Shown: in pieces, positions 25,959-35,810 of the stretch
Layout: the number at the start of each line of letters is the position of its first letter
Numbering within the stretch: position 1 is the stretch's first letter
Notes under the pieces: generated by a model
Seen by the model: the letters and a program-made list of their open reading frames with translations, nothing else
What the model was told of the DNA's origin: nothing
Databases searched by the model: none
Position numbers and translations under genes: made by a program
Assembly: GCA_021405325.1 (NCBI GenBank)
Contig: QWII01000006.1
Coordinates: 186,001 to 250,000 of the forward strand
Length of the DNA: 64,000 nucleotides
Source of the DNA: Caldilinea sp. CFX5
GTDB taxonomy: Bacteria > Chloroflexota > Anaerolineae > Caldilineales > Caldilineaceae
Direction of reading: 5' to 3'

Positions 25959-26309
25959 TTAGGCCGCCAAACGTTTTTCTTCGAGCAGGGTCATACAAAG
26001 TGAACGCATAAGTGTAAGCTCTCGCTGGAATTCACGTTGCGCTTCTTTAGGTGGCAAGGCATCAAAGAGATCGGGTAACTGCACGCCGTGGCTCATAATT
26101 GCCTCTGCGCTCTGGTTACGTAAAGTACGTCGAACAAAAAAACAATTATCAGCATGGAAAAAGGTACGCAGAGCGTCATCGGCGCTGATCGTACCACTGG
26201 CAAGTGAGTCAAGAATACCCAAATTCAACAAGGCAAAGAGGGTCAATTGTTGTTCGGGCTTTTTCTCTACGTCAGCAAAGATTGTCTTGAGTGAGATAAG
26301 ATTGGTCAT
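25959..26309 (-). CDS. Unknown protein of an AT-rich gene pair (downstream member)
   Basis: 116 residues from the ATG at 26309; a TTG at 26324 overlaps the upstream gene. The sequence is helical and acidic (FADVEKKPEQQLTLFALLNLGILDSL...EAQREFQRELTLMRSL) with no recognised family. Its start lies 4 nt after the stop of the upstream small gene, without a clear ribosome site of its own, which suggests translational coupling. The low GC compared with neighbours hints at horizontal acquisition, possibly a toxin/antidote-type pair (inference). Confidence 0.55.
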   Translation of the reverse strand: MTNLISLKTIFADVEKKPEQQLTLFALLNLGILDSLASGTISADDALRTFFHADNCFFVRRTLRNQSAEAIMSHGVQLPDLFDALPPKEAQREFQRELTLMRSLCMTLLEEKRLAA

Positions 26310-26313
26310 TCTG

Positions 26314-26550
26314 TTAATAGGCAAAGAATTTTACACCAGCCACTACACCAGACTCATGTTCAAAATAGTGTACTTCCCCAATATTACCTTGTTTAATCAC
26401 TTTACGCCATTTGCCTGGTAACAATTTGCGAAGGTATTGATGCACCACCTGGTTGCGCACAGGATATTTTAATGTTCCACTTTTGGATGGTATCCAACCT
26501 TCAGGCACCGATCCGGATCCATAAACATTGTCGTATAAATGCAAAGGCAT
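26314..26550 (-). CDS. Unknown protein of an AT-rich gene pair (upstream member)
   Basis: 78 residues, no recognised family. The sequence has GWIPSKSGTLKYPVRNQVVHQYLRKLLPGKWRK followed by GEVHYFEHESGVVAGVKFF: a basic middle and a beta-rich end with His, Tyr and Glu. The compact basic form and a coupled helical partner resemble a small toxin with its cognate protein, but there is no decisive motif. The TAA at 26314 is immediately followed by the next start. Confidence 0.5.
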   Translation of the reverse strand: MPLHLYDNVYGSGSVPEGWIPSKSGTLKYPVRNQVVHQYLRKLLPGKWRKVIKQGNIGEVHYFEHESGVVAGVKFFAY

Positions 26551-26566
26551 ACAGTTTTGTCAGACT

Positions 26567-27361
26567 TTATCCAAGGCTTTCCAGCGCATCCATAAACTTC
26601 TCGTATTCTTCATCCTTGACTTCAACGATGTTCCCGCTCCCCGGAAACGCGCCGGACTGCACATCAGTCGCGTACTCCTTGAACGCGGCGATCCGTTCTG
26701 CTTGCAAGCGTTGGAATTCGCTGTAAAAGTCGCGATAGACCTTGGCGTGGCGTGGGATGTGGTTGCGGTGTGTCCCCAGAATATCCATGGCAAAGAGATA
26801 CTGGGCATCACAATCCGGCCCGCTGCCCATGGAAATGACCAGCAACTTGACCCGCTTGGTGATCTCGGCGGCGATCTTGTGGGGCACCACTTCCATCTCG
26901 ACGCCGATAGCCCCGGCTTCCTGGTGGGCGAGGGTGTGTTTGTAGACCCAAAGCGCCTGGTCCGCCGTTTTGCCCACGGCGCGGAAGCCACCCGTCCAGG
27001 TGCGCTTCTGCGGGATCAAGCCGACATGGCCCACCACTGGAATGCCTTCACGGGCCATGGCGGCAATAAAGTCAGTGCTCATACAAGCATAGACCGCATC
27101 GGCGCCGGCATCCAACGCTTTGAAGCCGTTCCGAATCGCTTCTTCGGCAGAGGCGCAGTCACCATAACGCAGGCCAAGGGTGAGGAAAGTGTTAGGCGCG
27201 GCGTCGCGGATCTCTTTGGTCTGGCCGCGCATCCCGGTGATGATCAGATCAATGCCGGCAGCTTCACAAGCTGCCGCTTCTTCCGGTGACGTGACCAGGA
27301 CTTCGGTCAGTTGGCGTTGGCCTTTTAAGTCTAATAGCTCTTTTACCGTCATTCTTGGCAT
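26567..27361 (-). CDS. PanB-fold protein lacking PanB catalytic residues
   Basis: 264 residues, the length of ketopantoate hydroxymethyltransferase, with family marks VGHVGLIPQ, the Glu in EMEVVP, and SMGSGPDCDAQYLFAMDILG. From knowledge of E. coli PanB, the Mg ligands sit in VGDS and LADLPF and the Lys/Glu pair in VKIEGG. Here the same places read ITGMRG, LTLGLRYGD and VYACMS, so those residues are missing and only the late Glu remains. Hydroxymethyl transfer is therefore unlikely. It lies among sugar oxidoreductases, so a different aldolase or lyase reaction is a better guess. AGGAG precedes the ATG at 27361. Confidence 0.7.
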   Translation of the reverse strand: MPRMTVKELLDLKGQRQLTEVLVTSPEEAAACEAAGIDLIITGMRGQTKEIRDAAPNTFLTLGLRYGDCASAEEAIRNGFKALDAGADAVYACMSTDFIAAMAREGIPVVGHVGLIPQKRTWTGGFRAVGKTADQALWVYKHTLAHQEAGAIGVEMEVVPHKIAAEITKRVKLLVISMGSGPDCDAQYLFAMDILGTHRNHIPRHAKVYRDFYSEFQRLQAERIAAFKEYATDVQSGAFPGSGNIVEVKDEEYEKFMDALESLG

Positions 27362-27419
27362 GGATGCACTCCTCTTATATTAGCAAGGGTGTGATTATTT
27401 GATATGTGACCGTATAACT

Positions 27420-28400
27420 CTATCCCGACCGCACAACGGTTCCCGTTTCAAACGATTGTACCACATCAAAGACAATGCCCAAGGACTTGATATTGTCCTG
27501 ACAGGTGGTGACGGCAGGTTTGCCCTGTGTCACCGCTTCATAGAACTCTTGCAGCAGATAGGCTTGCCCGGTGCGTTCCATGAACACCGTATCCACCATC
27601 CGGGCATCGCCCCCGGTCAACTGCGTATAGACCTGGCTGTTGATCATGGCGACAATGCCTTTGCTGCCTTCAAAGCGCCAGTTGGCATTCCAGTCGGTCT
27701 CGCGCCCCTGGGAACACCAAGAGCCATCATAGGAGACATGGACGCCATTGGCAAAATCGAGGATCACGCTGGCCGAGGCGTCGCCCTTGAACCAACTCCA
27801 CGGCGGGTTCCAACTGCGGCCAAAGAGTTGCACCGGGTCGCTGTCCAGGAAGAAGCGCATGAGGTCAAAGTGGTGGATCGCCATATCAATGATAAGCGGA
27901 TAGGCCATCTCTTCGCGGAAGCCGCCAAAGTGAGGGCCTTTGAAAAACTCTACATGCGCCGCCCCAATCGGGCCAACCACGCCAGCGTCAAGCGTCTTTT
28001 TCAGGGTCTGCGCCGGCTGGCTGTAGCGATAGTTTTGGGTGACCATATGGAGAACGCCGGTGCGGTTGGCCGCGTCGACAATGTCGAGCGCCGATTGGCG
28101 CGTATCGGCCAGCGGCTTTTCTGAGAGAACCGGAATGCCCGCTTCTAATGCTTCAATCGACACCGCTTTGTGGAACTGCGGCGGCGTCACGTTGATGATC
28201 CCATCCGCTTTGACGGCGCGCAACGCTTCGTCCAATGACGTGTAGATGCGGTTGCCGTCCAGCCCATACCTCGCCACCTGTTCAGCGGCGATCTTGTCGC
28301 TGACCTCAACAAAGCCGGCATATTCAACCACGGGAGAATCCAGCACGGCGCGCAGCCAGGCATTGCCCATGCCGCCGATGCCCACTTGAATGACTTTCAT
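27420..28400 (-). CDS. Gfo/Idh/MocA family oxidoreductase (copy 4)
   Basis: 326 residues from the ATG at 28400 (CAGGAAAC upstream); an in-frame start at 28427 is weaker. The N-terminus MKVIQVGIGGMGNAWLRAV binds the dinucleotide, VLSEKPLADTR keeps EKP, and IIDMAIHHFDLMRFFL carries the catalytic His region. It is 58 nt upstream of the PanB-fold gene on the same strand, probably one operon. The substrate is unknown. Confidence 0.85.
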   Translation of the reverse strand: MKVIQVGIGGMGNAWLRAVLDSPVVEYAGFVEVSDKIAAEQVARYGLDGNRIYTSLDEALRAVKADGIINVTPPQFHKAVSIEALEAGIPVLSEKPLADTRQSALDIVDAANRTGVLHMVTQNYRYSQPAQTLKKTLDAGVVGPIGAAHVEFFKGPHFGGFREEMAYPLIIDMAIHHFDLMRFFLDSDPVQLFGRSWNPPWSWFKGDASASVILDFANGVHVSYDGSWCSQGRETDWNANWRFEGSKGIVAMINSQVYTQLTGGDARMVDTVFMERTGQAYLLQEFYEAVTQGKPAVTTCQDNIKSLGIVFDVVQSFETGTVVRSG

Positions 28401-28622
28401 AGGTTTCCTGTTTTCTAGATAAAGCAAGAGATTGAGCGATTAAGCGATTATTGTTCACAATCCCTTAGTCTCTCAATCTCTGAGCTATCATTATTAACCG
28501 ATGACGAGGACGTTTAATGATTATACCACAAACCGGACAATGTCAACGTCTGGTTGTGCGGTTGTGCGGAAGCCTAAACTAGGAGATAAGCTGCCCTTTT
28601 CGCTATTCCTTGTCACTCAACC

Positions 28623-29318
28623 CTACACAATCCTAAAACAATACCCCACCCCCCGCACCGTCGTCAAATAGATCGGTTTGGACGGGTTCGGTTCAATGCA
28701 TTCGCGCAGCCAGCGGATATGGACATCGAGGGTGCGGGTGTCATCGACATACGATGTTTCCCACACCTGCTCCATCAGTTCGCGGCGCTTGATGACTTTG
28801 CCATGGTGGTTGATAAACAACTTGAGGAGGGCGCACTGTTTGGGGGTCATCGAATATTGCCCATTAGGTGTGACCACAATGCGCGTCGAGAGGTCGAGGT
28901 GGATGGGTCCGCAGTGGAGTTTATGTTCGGTGTGGCGATGCTTTAGTTGGGCGACGATCTCCCAGATATTTTGCGCAACGACTGGTAGCTTGATCAAGCC
29001 GTCAAACTTGAAATCAACTTTTGCCGGCAGTTGTTTTGCCACCGCCACAATCAATACCGACGGCAAGCGATAGCGCACCGTTTCACAAAAGCGCAGACGG
29101 CTGACCGAACGCTGTTCGATTTCGACCCAAAGCGCCGCCGGCGGCTGTGACCCAATCATGCGGAGCGCGCTCTTTTGATTGGTCATCACCGTAAAAGCGA
29201 CCGGCCCCTCGTGGCCGTTCGCGGCTATGGCTTTCGGTTGTGCGAACGCTGTCTGTAGATCCGTAGCAATCTGATTTTTACGCCCCACATACAGAATTCG
29301 TAGTAACTCTTCATTCAT
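28623..29318 (-). CDS. OmpR/PhoB-type winged-helix regulator with degenerate receiver
   Basis: 231 residues from the ATG at 29318 (AAAGGATG upstream). The C-terminal 100 residues form a winged-helix DNA-binding domain: YSMTPKQCALLKLFINHHGKVIKRRELMEQVWETSYVDDTRTLDVHIRWLRECIE...LTTVRGVGYCF. The N-terminal domain has the right size for a receiver, but its first strand reads RILYVGRKN, without the acidic pair, and the phospho-Asp strand reads PAALWVEIE. It therefore probably works without His-Asp phosphorylation. No histidine kinase gene is adjacent. Confidence 0.82.
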   Translation of the reverse strand: MNEELLRILYVGRKNQIATDLQTAFAQPKAIAANGHEGPVAFTVMTNQKSALRMIGSQPPAALWVEIEQRSVSRLRFCETVRYRLPSVLIVAVAKQLPAKVDFKFDGLIKLPVVAQNIWEIVAQLKHRHTEHKLHCGPIHLDLSTRIVVTPNGQYSMTPKQCALLKLFINHHGKVIKRRELMEQVWETSYVDDTRTLDVHIRWLRECIEPNPSKPIYLTTVRGVGYCFRIV

Positions 29319-29429
29319 CCTTTTCGCCGCTGTTGATTTGAGGAAGGATTGAGGTCTGTCTATTATATACCCAATCCCACTTTTCGCCAATAAAAAAGAG
29401 GGCAAGCCACAAAGCTCACCCTCATTTAG

Positions 29430-29522
29430 TTCGCAGAGATCACAGAAGTGACACAGAGATTCGCAGAGAGTTTTAGAGAATTTTCTCTGTGAATCTCTGT
29501 GTCACCTCGGCGATCCTGCGAA
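29430..29522. repeat. Imperfect palindrome with gtgacacagagattc arms
   Basis: gtgacacagagattcgcagaga (from 29449) pairs with tctctgtgaatctctgtgtcac (to 29504) with one mismatch; outer gttcgcag and ctgcgaac close it. It lies between two minus-strand genes and probably ends the pepF transcript. Confidence 0.65.
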
Positions 29523-29535
29523 CCTAGAGCATCTT

Positions 29536-31338
29536 TTAAATCCTGATCGCTTCTAGCTCGTCGATCATGTCGCGGATCACATCAAAGCCACCTTGCCAGA
29601 AAGCCTTGCTGGTGATGTCAATATGGGTTTCGCGTAGGATCTCTTCCGGTCGGGCCGAGCCGCCATAGGCCAGCAACTTCATATAGCCCGGTTTGAAGGC
29701 GTCGCCCTCTTGTTGATAGCGGCGGTAGAGCGAAAGCACGAGCAACTGCCCAAAACTGTAAGCGTAACAGTAGAATGGTGTATTGTAGATGTGAGGAATG
29801 CTGATCCACTCATATTGAAATTCGGGCGCCAGATCGATGCTGTCACCGAATTGCTCTTTGAGGTTTTCCATGTACAGCCCATGCAACTCTTCCGGCGACC
29901 GATTGTCCATAATGGCGGCGTGGGCCGTGCGTTCAAAGTTGACAAAGAACGCCTGACGCATCACTGTCGCATACATATCATCCACTGACGCCGCCAGTAA
30001 CTCGCGCCGGACCAGCGGCTCCTTTTCAACCGCCAGGAACTGTTCGGTGAGTAACATTTCGGCGAAGACCGAAGCGGTTTCGGCCAGGGGCAGGGTCGGA
30101 TGTTGGGTCAAGACCGAGTGTTCTTCCGCCAACATGCTATGAATGGCGTGACCTAGTTCATGCGCCAGCGTAGCGACATCGCGCACGCGCCCGGTGTAGT
30201 TCATCAAGACCCAAGGCGTCAAGCTAGGCAGGACGGTGGAGCAGAAGGCGCCGCCGCGCTTGCCCTTGCGCACTTCACTGTCAATATGATTCTGGTCAAA
30301 GACCCGTTGCGCGTGGCGAGCGATGGTGGGGTGAAATTTTGCAAAAGTGTCCAACACTAGCGTCACGGCCTCTTTATACTCAATCTTGCGGTCTGAAGTC
30401 GCCAGTGGTGCATAGATGTCATAACGGCGCAATTTTTCCATGCCCAGCCAGGCGGCCTTCAGACGGAAATAGCGCTGGAAGAGGCCCACATTGGCCCGGC
30501 TTACCTCCAACAAGGCTTCTACGGCCGCGTCAGGAATATCATTGGCCACATTGCGCACGGCAATCGGCGAACTATAGCTGCGCAACCCGACATGCTCGTT
30601 GTACCAATCGCGCACCCGGTTGACATAGATTTGGGCCAGAATGTTGGCATCATGCCCGTAGACGCGATAGAGTTCCTGGTAAGCCGCCGCGCGCAAATTG
30701 GGGTCACGCGACTGGGCGTAACTCATCAACGCGTCACGGGTTAACGTCTTTGTCTCGCCGTCCACCTCGATCTTGAACTCAAAGCGGTTGGTTAACATCG
30801 AATAGAGCGTTATGATCGCATTCATGCCATTGGCGTCCTTGGTGTTGATCAATTGCTCTGATTTTTCATCCAAGGTATAGGGTTTGGTGCGGCGTAAATC
30901 TTGCAAGTAGTGGCGATAGTCGGGAAATTTCTCGGCCCCCGGCAACAGCGCCGCCGCTTCATCATCATCCAGCGCTTTCCACCAGAGATCAAAGAAGAGC
31001 GTCCGGTTCTGCACATCAGTCATGGTTTGCTGCATCCGGTTCCGGTAGGTCAACGCCGCCGAGGACTGCGTGTCGGATGAGAACCAGAGACTGCCATAGG
31101 CCGCCAGCCGGTAGATATGCTCTACCAACCCCTCATATTGATCCATCATTTCAATGAGCAGCGCCGGTTCCATCTCCGGGTTCAACTGCTCACGCTGGGC
31201 GACAAATGCTTGCACCCGCTGTTCCAGGGCGGCCAGCCTTTCACCAATGATCGCTTCACTCGGTTCCGGCAGGAGTTCCGCCAAGTCCCACCCCGATAGT
31301 TTGTACTCTTTCACCTTCACAGGGGATGCAATTCCCAT
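29536..31338 (-). CDS. pepF: Oligoendopeptidase F (M3 family)
   Basis: 600 residues, the normal PepF length. The zinc site is LAHELGHAIH (H393, E394, H397), with the third ligand in the LAETASVFAEMLL helix, exactly as in M3 peptidases. These cytoplasmic enzymes cleave short peptides. The N-terminal helical domain (ERLAALEQRVQAFVAQREQL) is complete. AAAGGAAAGAG lies before the ATG at 31338. It follows aconitase on the same strand with repeats between, so it is probably transcribed separately. Confidence 0.92.
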   Translation of the reverse strand: MGIASPVKVKEYKLSGWDLAELLPEPSEAIIGERLAALEQRVQAFVAQREQLNPEMEPALLIEMMDQYEGLVEHIYRLAAYGSLWFSSDTQSSAALTYRNRMQQTMTDVQNRTLFFDLWWKALDDDEAAALLPGAEKFPDYRHYLQDLRRTKPYTLDEKSEQLINTKDANGMNAIITLYSMLTNRFEFKIEVDGETKTLTRDALMSYAQSRDPNLRAAAYQELYRVYGHDANILAQIYVNRVRDWYNEHVGLRSYSSPIAVRNVANDIPDAAVEALLEVSRANVGLFQRYFRLKAAWLGMEKLRRYDIYAPLATSDRKIEYKEAVTLVLDTFAKFHPTIARHAQRVFDQNHIDSEVRKGKRGGAFCSTVLPSLTPWVLMNYTGRVRDVATLAHELGHAIHSMLAEEHSVLTQHPTLPLAETASVFAEMLLTEQFLAVEKEPLVRRELLAASVDDMYATVMRQAFFVNFERTAHAAIMDNRSPEELHGLYMENLKEQFGDSIDLAPEFQYEWISIPHIYNTPFYCYAYSFGQLLVLSLYRRYQQEGDAFKPGYMKLLAYGGSARPEEILRETHIDITSKAFWQGGFDVIRDMIDELEAIRI

Positions 31339-31366
31339 AGCTCTTTCCTTTATGTACTAAACGGAC

Positions 31367-31449
31367 GGAAGACAGGAGACAGGAGACAGGAGACACGAGA
31401 CACGAGACACGAGACACGAGATCGTCTTGCCTTCTGTCTCCTGTCTTCC
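31367..31449. repeat. Direct gagacag/gagacac repeats flanked by a 16-bp inverted pair
   Basis: ggaagacaggagacag (31367-31382) and ctgtctcctgtcttcc (31434-31449) are perfect complements. Between them the words gagacagg and gagacac are repeated several times. It lies directly after the aconitase gene stop. Confidence 0.65.
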
Positions 31450-31451
31450 TA

Positions 31452-34160
31452 TCAGTTCTCACGCGCCAAGCGACGCAACACGGTCTGCAAAATACCGCCG
31501 TTCTTGTAGTAGTTGACCTCAACCGGGGTGTCGATGCGGCTGACGGCCTGGAATTCGGTAACAGCACCGGACTGTGAAGTCGCCCGCACCGTGTACTCTT
31601 GGTTAGGGACCATGTTGTCGGTCAGGCCCAGGATGTCATAGGTTTCAAAGCCGCTCAAGCCGAGTGTACTAACATTTTGACCGTCCTTGAATTGGAGCGG
31701 CAGCACGCCCATACCGACCAGGTTGCTGCGGTGGATGCGTTCAAAGCTTTCGGCGATGACGGCGCGCACTCCTTGCAGTTGTGGCCCTTTGGCCGCCCAG
31801 TCGCGACTGGAACCGGTGCCATACTCTTTGCCGGCCAGGATAATCAACGGCGTGCCGTCATTGATATAGTTGACCGAGGCGTCGAAGATGGTCATCTTCT
31901 GCATGGTCGGGATATAGACCGTGTCACCGCCCTCTTCGCCGTCGAGCATCTGATTCTTGATGCGAATGTTGGCAAAGGTGCCGCGCATCATCACCTCGTG
32001 GTTGCCACGGCGGCTGCCATAGCTGTTCCACTCTGAGCGGGGTACGCCCCGTTCTTCCAGGTATTTGGCGGCCGGGCTGTTGCGAGCAATGTCGCCGGCG
32101 GGGCTGATATGGTCGGTCGTCGTGCTGTCGGGCATGACGGCCAGCGTGCGGGCGCCGACAATCGGGCGCACCGGGGGTACATCGAGCGTAATGTCAAAGA
32201 AGGGCGGGCGACGGATGTAGGTGCTGCTGGGGTCCCAGTTGAACAACTCGCCACCGGCCACCGGAATCTGATTAAATTGCTCATTGCCGTTAAAGACGTT
32301 GGCGTATTGCTCGCGATACATCTCCGGCTTCAAACTGCGCCGAATGGCGGCGGCGATCTCCTCCTGGCTCGGCCAGACATCGCGCAGGAAGACCGGTTCG
32401 CCATTGGGGTCATAGCCCAGCGGCTCGGTGTGCAGGTCAATGTTGACTGTGCCGGCAATCGCATAGGCGACCACCAGCGGCGGCGAGGCCAGGAAATTGG
32501 CACGCGCATCGGGGCTGACACGACCTTCAAAGTTGCGGTTACCGCTCAACACGGAAGCCGCCACCAGATTGCCATCCTTGATCGCCTGGCTGATATGCGC
32601 CGGCAGCGGGCCGCTGTTGCCGATACAGGTGGTGCAGCCATAGCCGACCGTGTGGAAGTTGAGCGCTTCCAGATAAGGGGTCAAGCCGCTGGCGTTCAAA
32701 TAACGAGTCACCACTTGGCTGCCGGGGGCCAGACTGGTCTTCACCCACGGCTTGACATCCAACCCGCGTTCCACTGCTTTCTTTGCCAGCAGACCAGCGC
32801 CGATCATGACGCTGGGGTTGCTGGTGTTGGTGCAGGAGGTAATGGCGGCAATGACGACGCTGCCGTGCGTCAACGTATAGGTGCGGTCATTGTGTTGCAC
32901 CGTCACTTGCTTGGTCAGCTCGTCGCTGGCCAGGCCAAAACCACGCGGGCCGACCGGAGCCGACAGCGCCGTATTCCAACTTTTCTTCATCTGATCCAGG
33001 TCGATGCGATCCTGGGGGCGCTTGGGGCCGGCCAGCGCCGGTTTCACCGTACTCATGTCAAGTTCGAGCGTGTCGCTGAATTCCGGTTCCGGCGTATTGG
33101 CATCATGGAAGAGACCCTGCTCTTTGCAGTAGCGGGCCACCAGTTCGACCAGTTCTTCGCTGCGCCCAGTGCCGATCAGGTAGCGCAACGTCTCCTCATC
33201 CACGGGGAAGAAGCCGGTGGTAGCGCCATATTCGGGGGCCATGTTGGCAATGGTGGCCCGGTCGGGCAGGCTCAACTTGGACATGCCGGGGCCGTAAAAT
33301 TCGACAAACTTGCCAACGACGCCCTTCTTGCGCAACATCTCGGTGACACGCAGGACGAGATCCGTGGCGGTCGAACCTTCGGGCAATTCACCCGTTAACT
33401 TAAAGCCGACCACTTCAGGAAGCAACATGTAAATTGCCTGTCCCAACATTACCGCTTCGGCCTCAATGCCACCAACGCCCCAGCCCAAGACGCCCAGACC
33501 GTTGATCATGGTCGTATGGCTATCGGTGCCGACCAGCGAATCGGGGTAGGCAATCGGCAGGCCGTTGTAGGGCGTCGAATGGACAACCGGGGCCAGGTAT
33601 TCGAGGTTGACCTGGTGGACAATGCCGGTGGCTGGCGGCACGACGCGGAAGTTGTCGAAGGCTTCCTGGCCCCATTTCAGAAATTCGTAGCGTTCGCGGT
33701 TGCGTTCAAATTCCCGCTCGGCATTATAAAAAAGTGCAAAGGCGCTGCCAAAGCGATCAACCTGGACGCTATGATCGACCACCAGATCGACCGGCACCAG
33801 CGGGTTGACCTTCTTCGGGTTGCCGCCCAGTTGCGCCATTGCGTTGCGCAGCGCCGCCAGATCGACGACACTAGGCACGCCCGTAAAGTCTTGCAGCACC
33901 ACACGCGCCGGCTTAAAGGGAATTTCCACTTTACCGGCGGTCTCTGCGCCCCAGTTCGCAATCGTTTCGACCGCTTCTTTTGTGATCTCAAAGCCGTCTG
34001 CCTGACGCAGGGCGGCTTCGAGCAATACCCGAATCGAAAACGGCAGCCGGGCCATCTTCCCAACGCCCGCCTTTTCCAAAGCAGAGAGCCGGAAGATCAC
34101 CGCTTCCCCGCTGCCGGTGTCAAATGTCCCCTTGGCTCCAAAAAAATCTTGTACAGCCAT
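31452..34160 (-). CDS. acnA: Aconitate hydratase A
   Basis: 902 residues from the ATG at 34160, with GGAAGG upstream. It isomerises citrate to isocitrate in the TCA cycle with a 4Fe-4S cluster. The cluster Cys lie in [19 protein letters not shown] and [41 protein letters not shown] and the C-terminal swivel domain ([41 protein letters not shown]) are complete. The layout is of the AcnA/IRP type rather than AcnB. No other TCA gene is adjacent. Confidence 0.95.
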   Translation of the reverse strand: MAVQDFFGAKGTFDTGSGEAVIFRLSALEKAGVGKMARLPFSIRVLLEAALRQADGFEITKEAVETIANWGAETAGKVEIPFKPARVVLQDFTGVPSVVDLAALRNAMAQLGGNPKKVNPLVPVDLVVDHSVQVDRFGSAFALFYNAEREFERNRERYEFLKWGQEAFDNFRVVPPATGIVHQVNLEYLAPVVHSTPYNGLPIAYPDSLVGTDSHTTMINGLGVLGWGVGGIEAEAVMLGQAIYMLLPEVVGFKLTGELPEGSTATDLVLRVTEMLRKKGVVGKFVEFYGPGMSKLSLPDRATIANMAPEYGATTGFFPVDEETLRYLIGTGRSEELVELVARYCKEQGLFHDANTPEPEFSDTLELDMSTVKPALAGPKRPQDRIDLDQMKKSWNTALSAPVGPRGFGLASDELTKQVTVQHNDRTYTLTHGSVVIAAITSCTNTSNPSVMIGAGLLAKKAVERGLDVKPWVKTSLAPGSQVVTRYLNASGLTPYLEALNFHTVGYGCTTCIGNSGPLPAHISQAIKDGNLVAASVLSGNRNFEGRVSPDARANFLASPPLVVAYAIAGTVNIDLHTEPLGYDPNGEPVFLRDVWPSQEEIAAAIRRSLKPEMYREQYANVFNGNEQFNQIPVAGGELFNWDPSSTYIRRPPFFDITLDVPPVRPIVGARTLAVMPDSTTTDHISPAGDIARNSPAAKYLEERGVPRSEWNSYGSRRGNHEVMMRGTFANIRIKNQMLDGEEGGDTVYIPTMQKMTIFDASVNYINDGTPLIILAGKEYGTGSSRDWAAKGPQLQGVRAVIAESFERIHRSNLVGMGVLPLQFKDGQNVSTLGLSGFETYDILGLTDNMVPNQEYTVRATSQSGAVTEFQAVSRIDTPVEVNYYKNGGILQTVLRRLAREN

Positions 34161-34484
34161 TCTGGTTCCTTCCTGTTCTATGAGTGAATAGGTAGACAAG
34201 TAAATAGGTAAACAGGTAACAGGTAGAACACGTAGATAGGCTAACTCTTTGCGTCCGCACCACTTATCTACCTATCTACTGATTTACATTCTTACCATTT
34301 GTATTTCCCTAATGATACCAGTTTCAGAGCAAGCCGTAAAAAATTTTATACGATTGCAGCAAATAGCCGCTCTGATCCTGTTTGCACCCCCTCTCTCCCC
34401 AGTGCTACAATTCCCCAAACCAACTAGCACGCCAACACGCAACACGCAACACGCAACACGCATCACACAACCAAGGATTCAGCC

Positions 34485-35651
34485 ATGAAAATCACCGAGA
34501 TCAAAACCTATCTCATGCACGCCAACGTCGCCTCCAGTTCGGGCTGGAAGGCGCGCAATTGGCTCTTTGTCAAAGTCTTTACCGACGCCGGCATCTATGG
34601 CGTTGGCGAGGCCAGCGGTTGGCCACGCGTGGTCGAGACCGCCATCAAAGATTTGAGTACAATCCTGATCGGCGACAATCCCTTTGAGATCGAAAAAATC
34701 TGGCAGAAGATGCTGCTGGCGATGATGGGCCACGGCATGACCGGCATTGTCGGCGGCGGGGCGATGACCGGCATTGAGATGGCGCTCTGGGACATCAAAG
34801 GCAAGGCGCTGGGCGTGCCGGTCTACGAACTGCTGGGCGGCAAAATTCGCGACCGCGTCCGCCTCTACACCCATGCCCACACCGCCGATCGCGCCCGTGA
34901 ACTGGTCGACCGGGGCTACAACGCCCTCAAAACCGGCGGCGTCAGTGATCCGCGCAGTAAGGTGGCAACCATGCGCAAAGCGTTGGGCGATGAGATCGAC
35001 CTGATGGTGGACATTCATGGCCCGCCCTGGCTCACCACCAAAGATGCGATCAACATGGGAAAGGCGTTGGAAGAATTTGGCCTGCTCTTCTATGAAGACC
35101 CGGTCGCGCCGGAGGACATTGAGGCGATTGCCCGGGTCGCCGCTGCCGTGAACATCCCGATTGCCGCTGGTGAGCGCCACGCCACCATCTGGGGCACGAA
35201 GGAGTTGATCGAGCGCGAGATTGTTGATGTGGTGCAGCCGGACACCGGTCGCGCTGGCGGGTTGTTGCAAATGAAGAAGATTGCGGCGATGGCCGAAGCG
35301 CACTACATCACCTTTGCCCCGCACGACGGTTCGCTGGGGCCGGTGGCGGAGATGGCGGCGGTGCATCTCTGTTCAACCCTGCCCAACTTCCTGATCCTCG
35401 AACATCTCGAAGACGATGTCCCCCAGCGCTACGAAGTGATGCAACCGCAGCCGACCATTGTCGATGGCTTTATGCTCGTGCCGGATGCCCCCGGTCTGGG
35501 CGTGGATATTGTTGAGGAAGCCATTGCCCACTATCCGTCCACCGGCAATGTTTCGCTGCCCAGCGTCGATGAACCGCTTTATGTGCGGGCGCGTAGTCAA
35601 CGAGCCAAGTGGTTGAGTGCTACTGCGACGCCGACCGAGGATTTTGTCTGA
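34485..35651 (+). CDS. Enolase-superfamily (mandelate racemase type) sugar-acid dehydratase
   Basis: 388 residues. Metal ligands are seen in LMVDIHGPP (Asp), LLFYEDPVAPEDIEAI (Glu) and IPIAAGERHATIWG (Glu), and the C-terminal DVVQPDTGRAGGLLQMKKIAAMAE...FAPHDGSLGP supplies the Asp/His acid-base pair. This matches the D-galactonate dehydratase-like subgroup. It dehydrates an aldonic acid to a 2-keto-3-deoxy acid; the actual sugar is not known. AAGGA lies before the ATG. It fits functionally with uxuA and the Gfo/Idh/MocA genes. Confidence 0.85.
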   Translation: MKITEIKTYLMHANVASSSGWKARNWLFVKVFTDAGIYGVGEASGWPRVVETAIKDLSTILIGDNPFEIEKIWQKMLLAMMGHGMTGIVGGGAMTGIEMALWDIKGKALGVPVYELLGGKIRDRVRLYTHAHTADRARELVDRGYNALKTGGVSDPRSKVATMRKALGDEIDLMVDIHGPPWLTTKDAINMGKALEEFGLLFYEDPVAPEDIEAIARVAAAVNIPIAAGERHATIWGTKELIEREIVDVVQPDTGRAGGLLQMKKIAAMAEAHYITFAPHDGSLGPVAEMAAVHLCSTLPNFLILEHLEDDVPQRYEVMQPQPTIVDGFMLVPDAPGLGVDIVEEAIAHYPSTGNVSLPSVDEPLYVRARSQRAKWLSATATPTEDFV

Positions 35652-35673
35652 TCGAATCATTTATAGCTATAAT
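35644..35673 (+). promoter_or_regulatory. Possible promoter upstream of the 66-residue gene
   Basis: TTGTCT (35644-35649) and TATAAT (35668-35673) are 18 nt apart. It overlaps the end of the dehydratase gene. A hairpin lies between it and the next start codon. Confidence 0.5.
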
Positions 35674-35710
35674 CTGACATACAAAAGAGACCGCATGGCG
35701 CGGGAGAACA

Positions 35711-35786
35711 GGCAAGACCTCCGGGAGGGGGCCGGAACCGGTTACAAAGAGAGAACGACGATTGGCCCCCTCCCGGAGGTCTTGCC
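35711..35786. repeat. 23-bp perfect inverted repeat
   Basis: Arms 35711-35733 and 35764-35786 are perfect complements with a 30-nt loop. It follows the dehydratase gene and lies in the leader of the next small gene, so it could act as a terminator or attenuator. Confidence 0.75.
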
Positions 35787-35810
35787 GGCTTGATCACGAG
35801 GTTGGTTTCT

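Noticed and set aside
32109..33398. 429-codon frame opposite aconitase
   Set aside because: A shadow of the GC-rich acnA gene on the other strand; no domain recognised.
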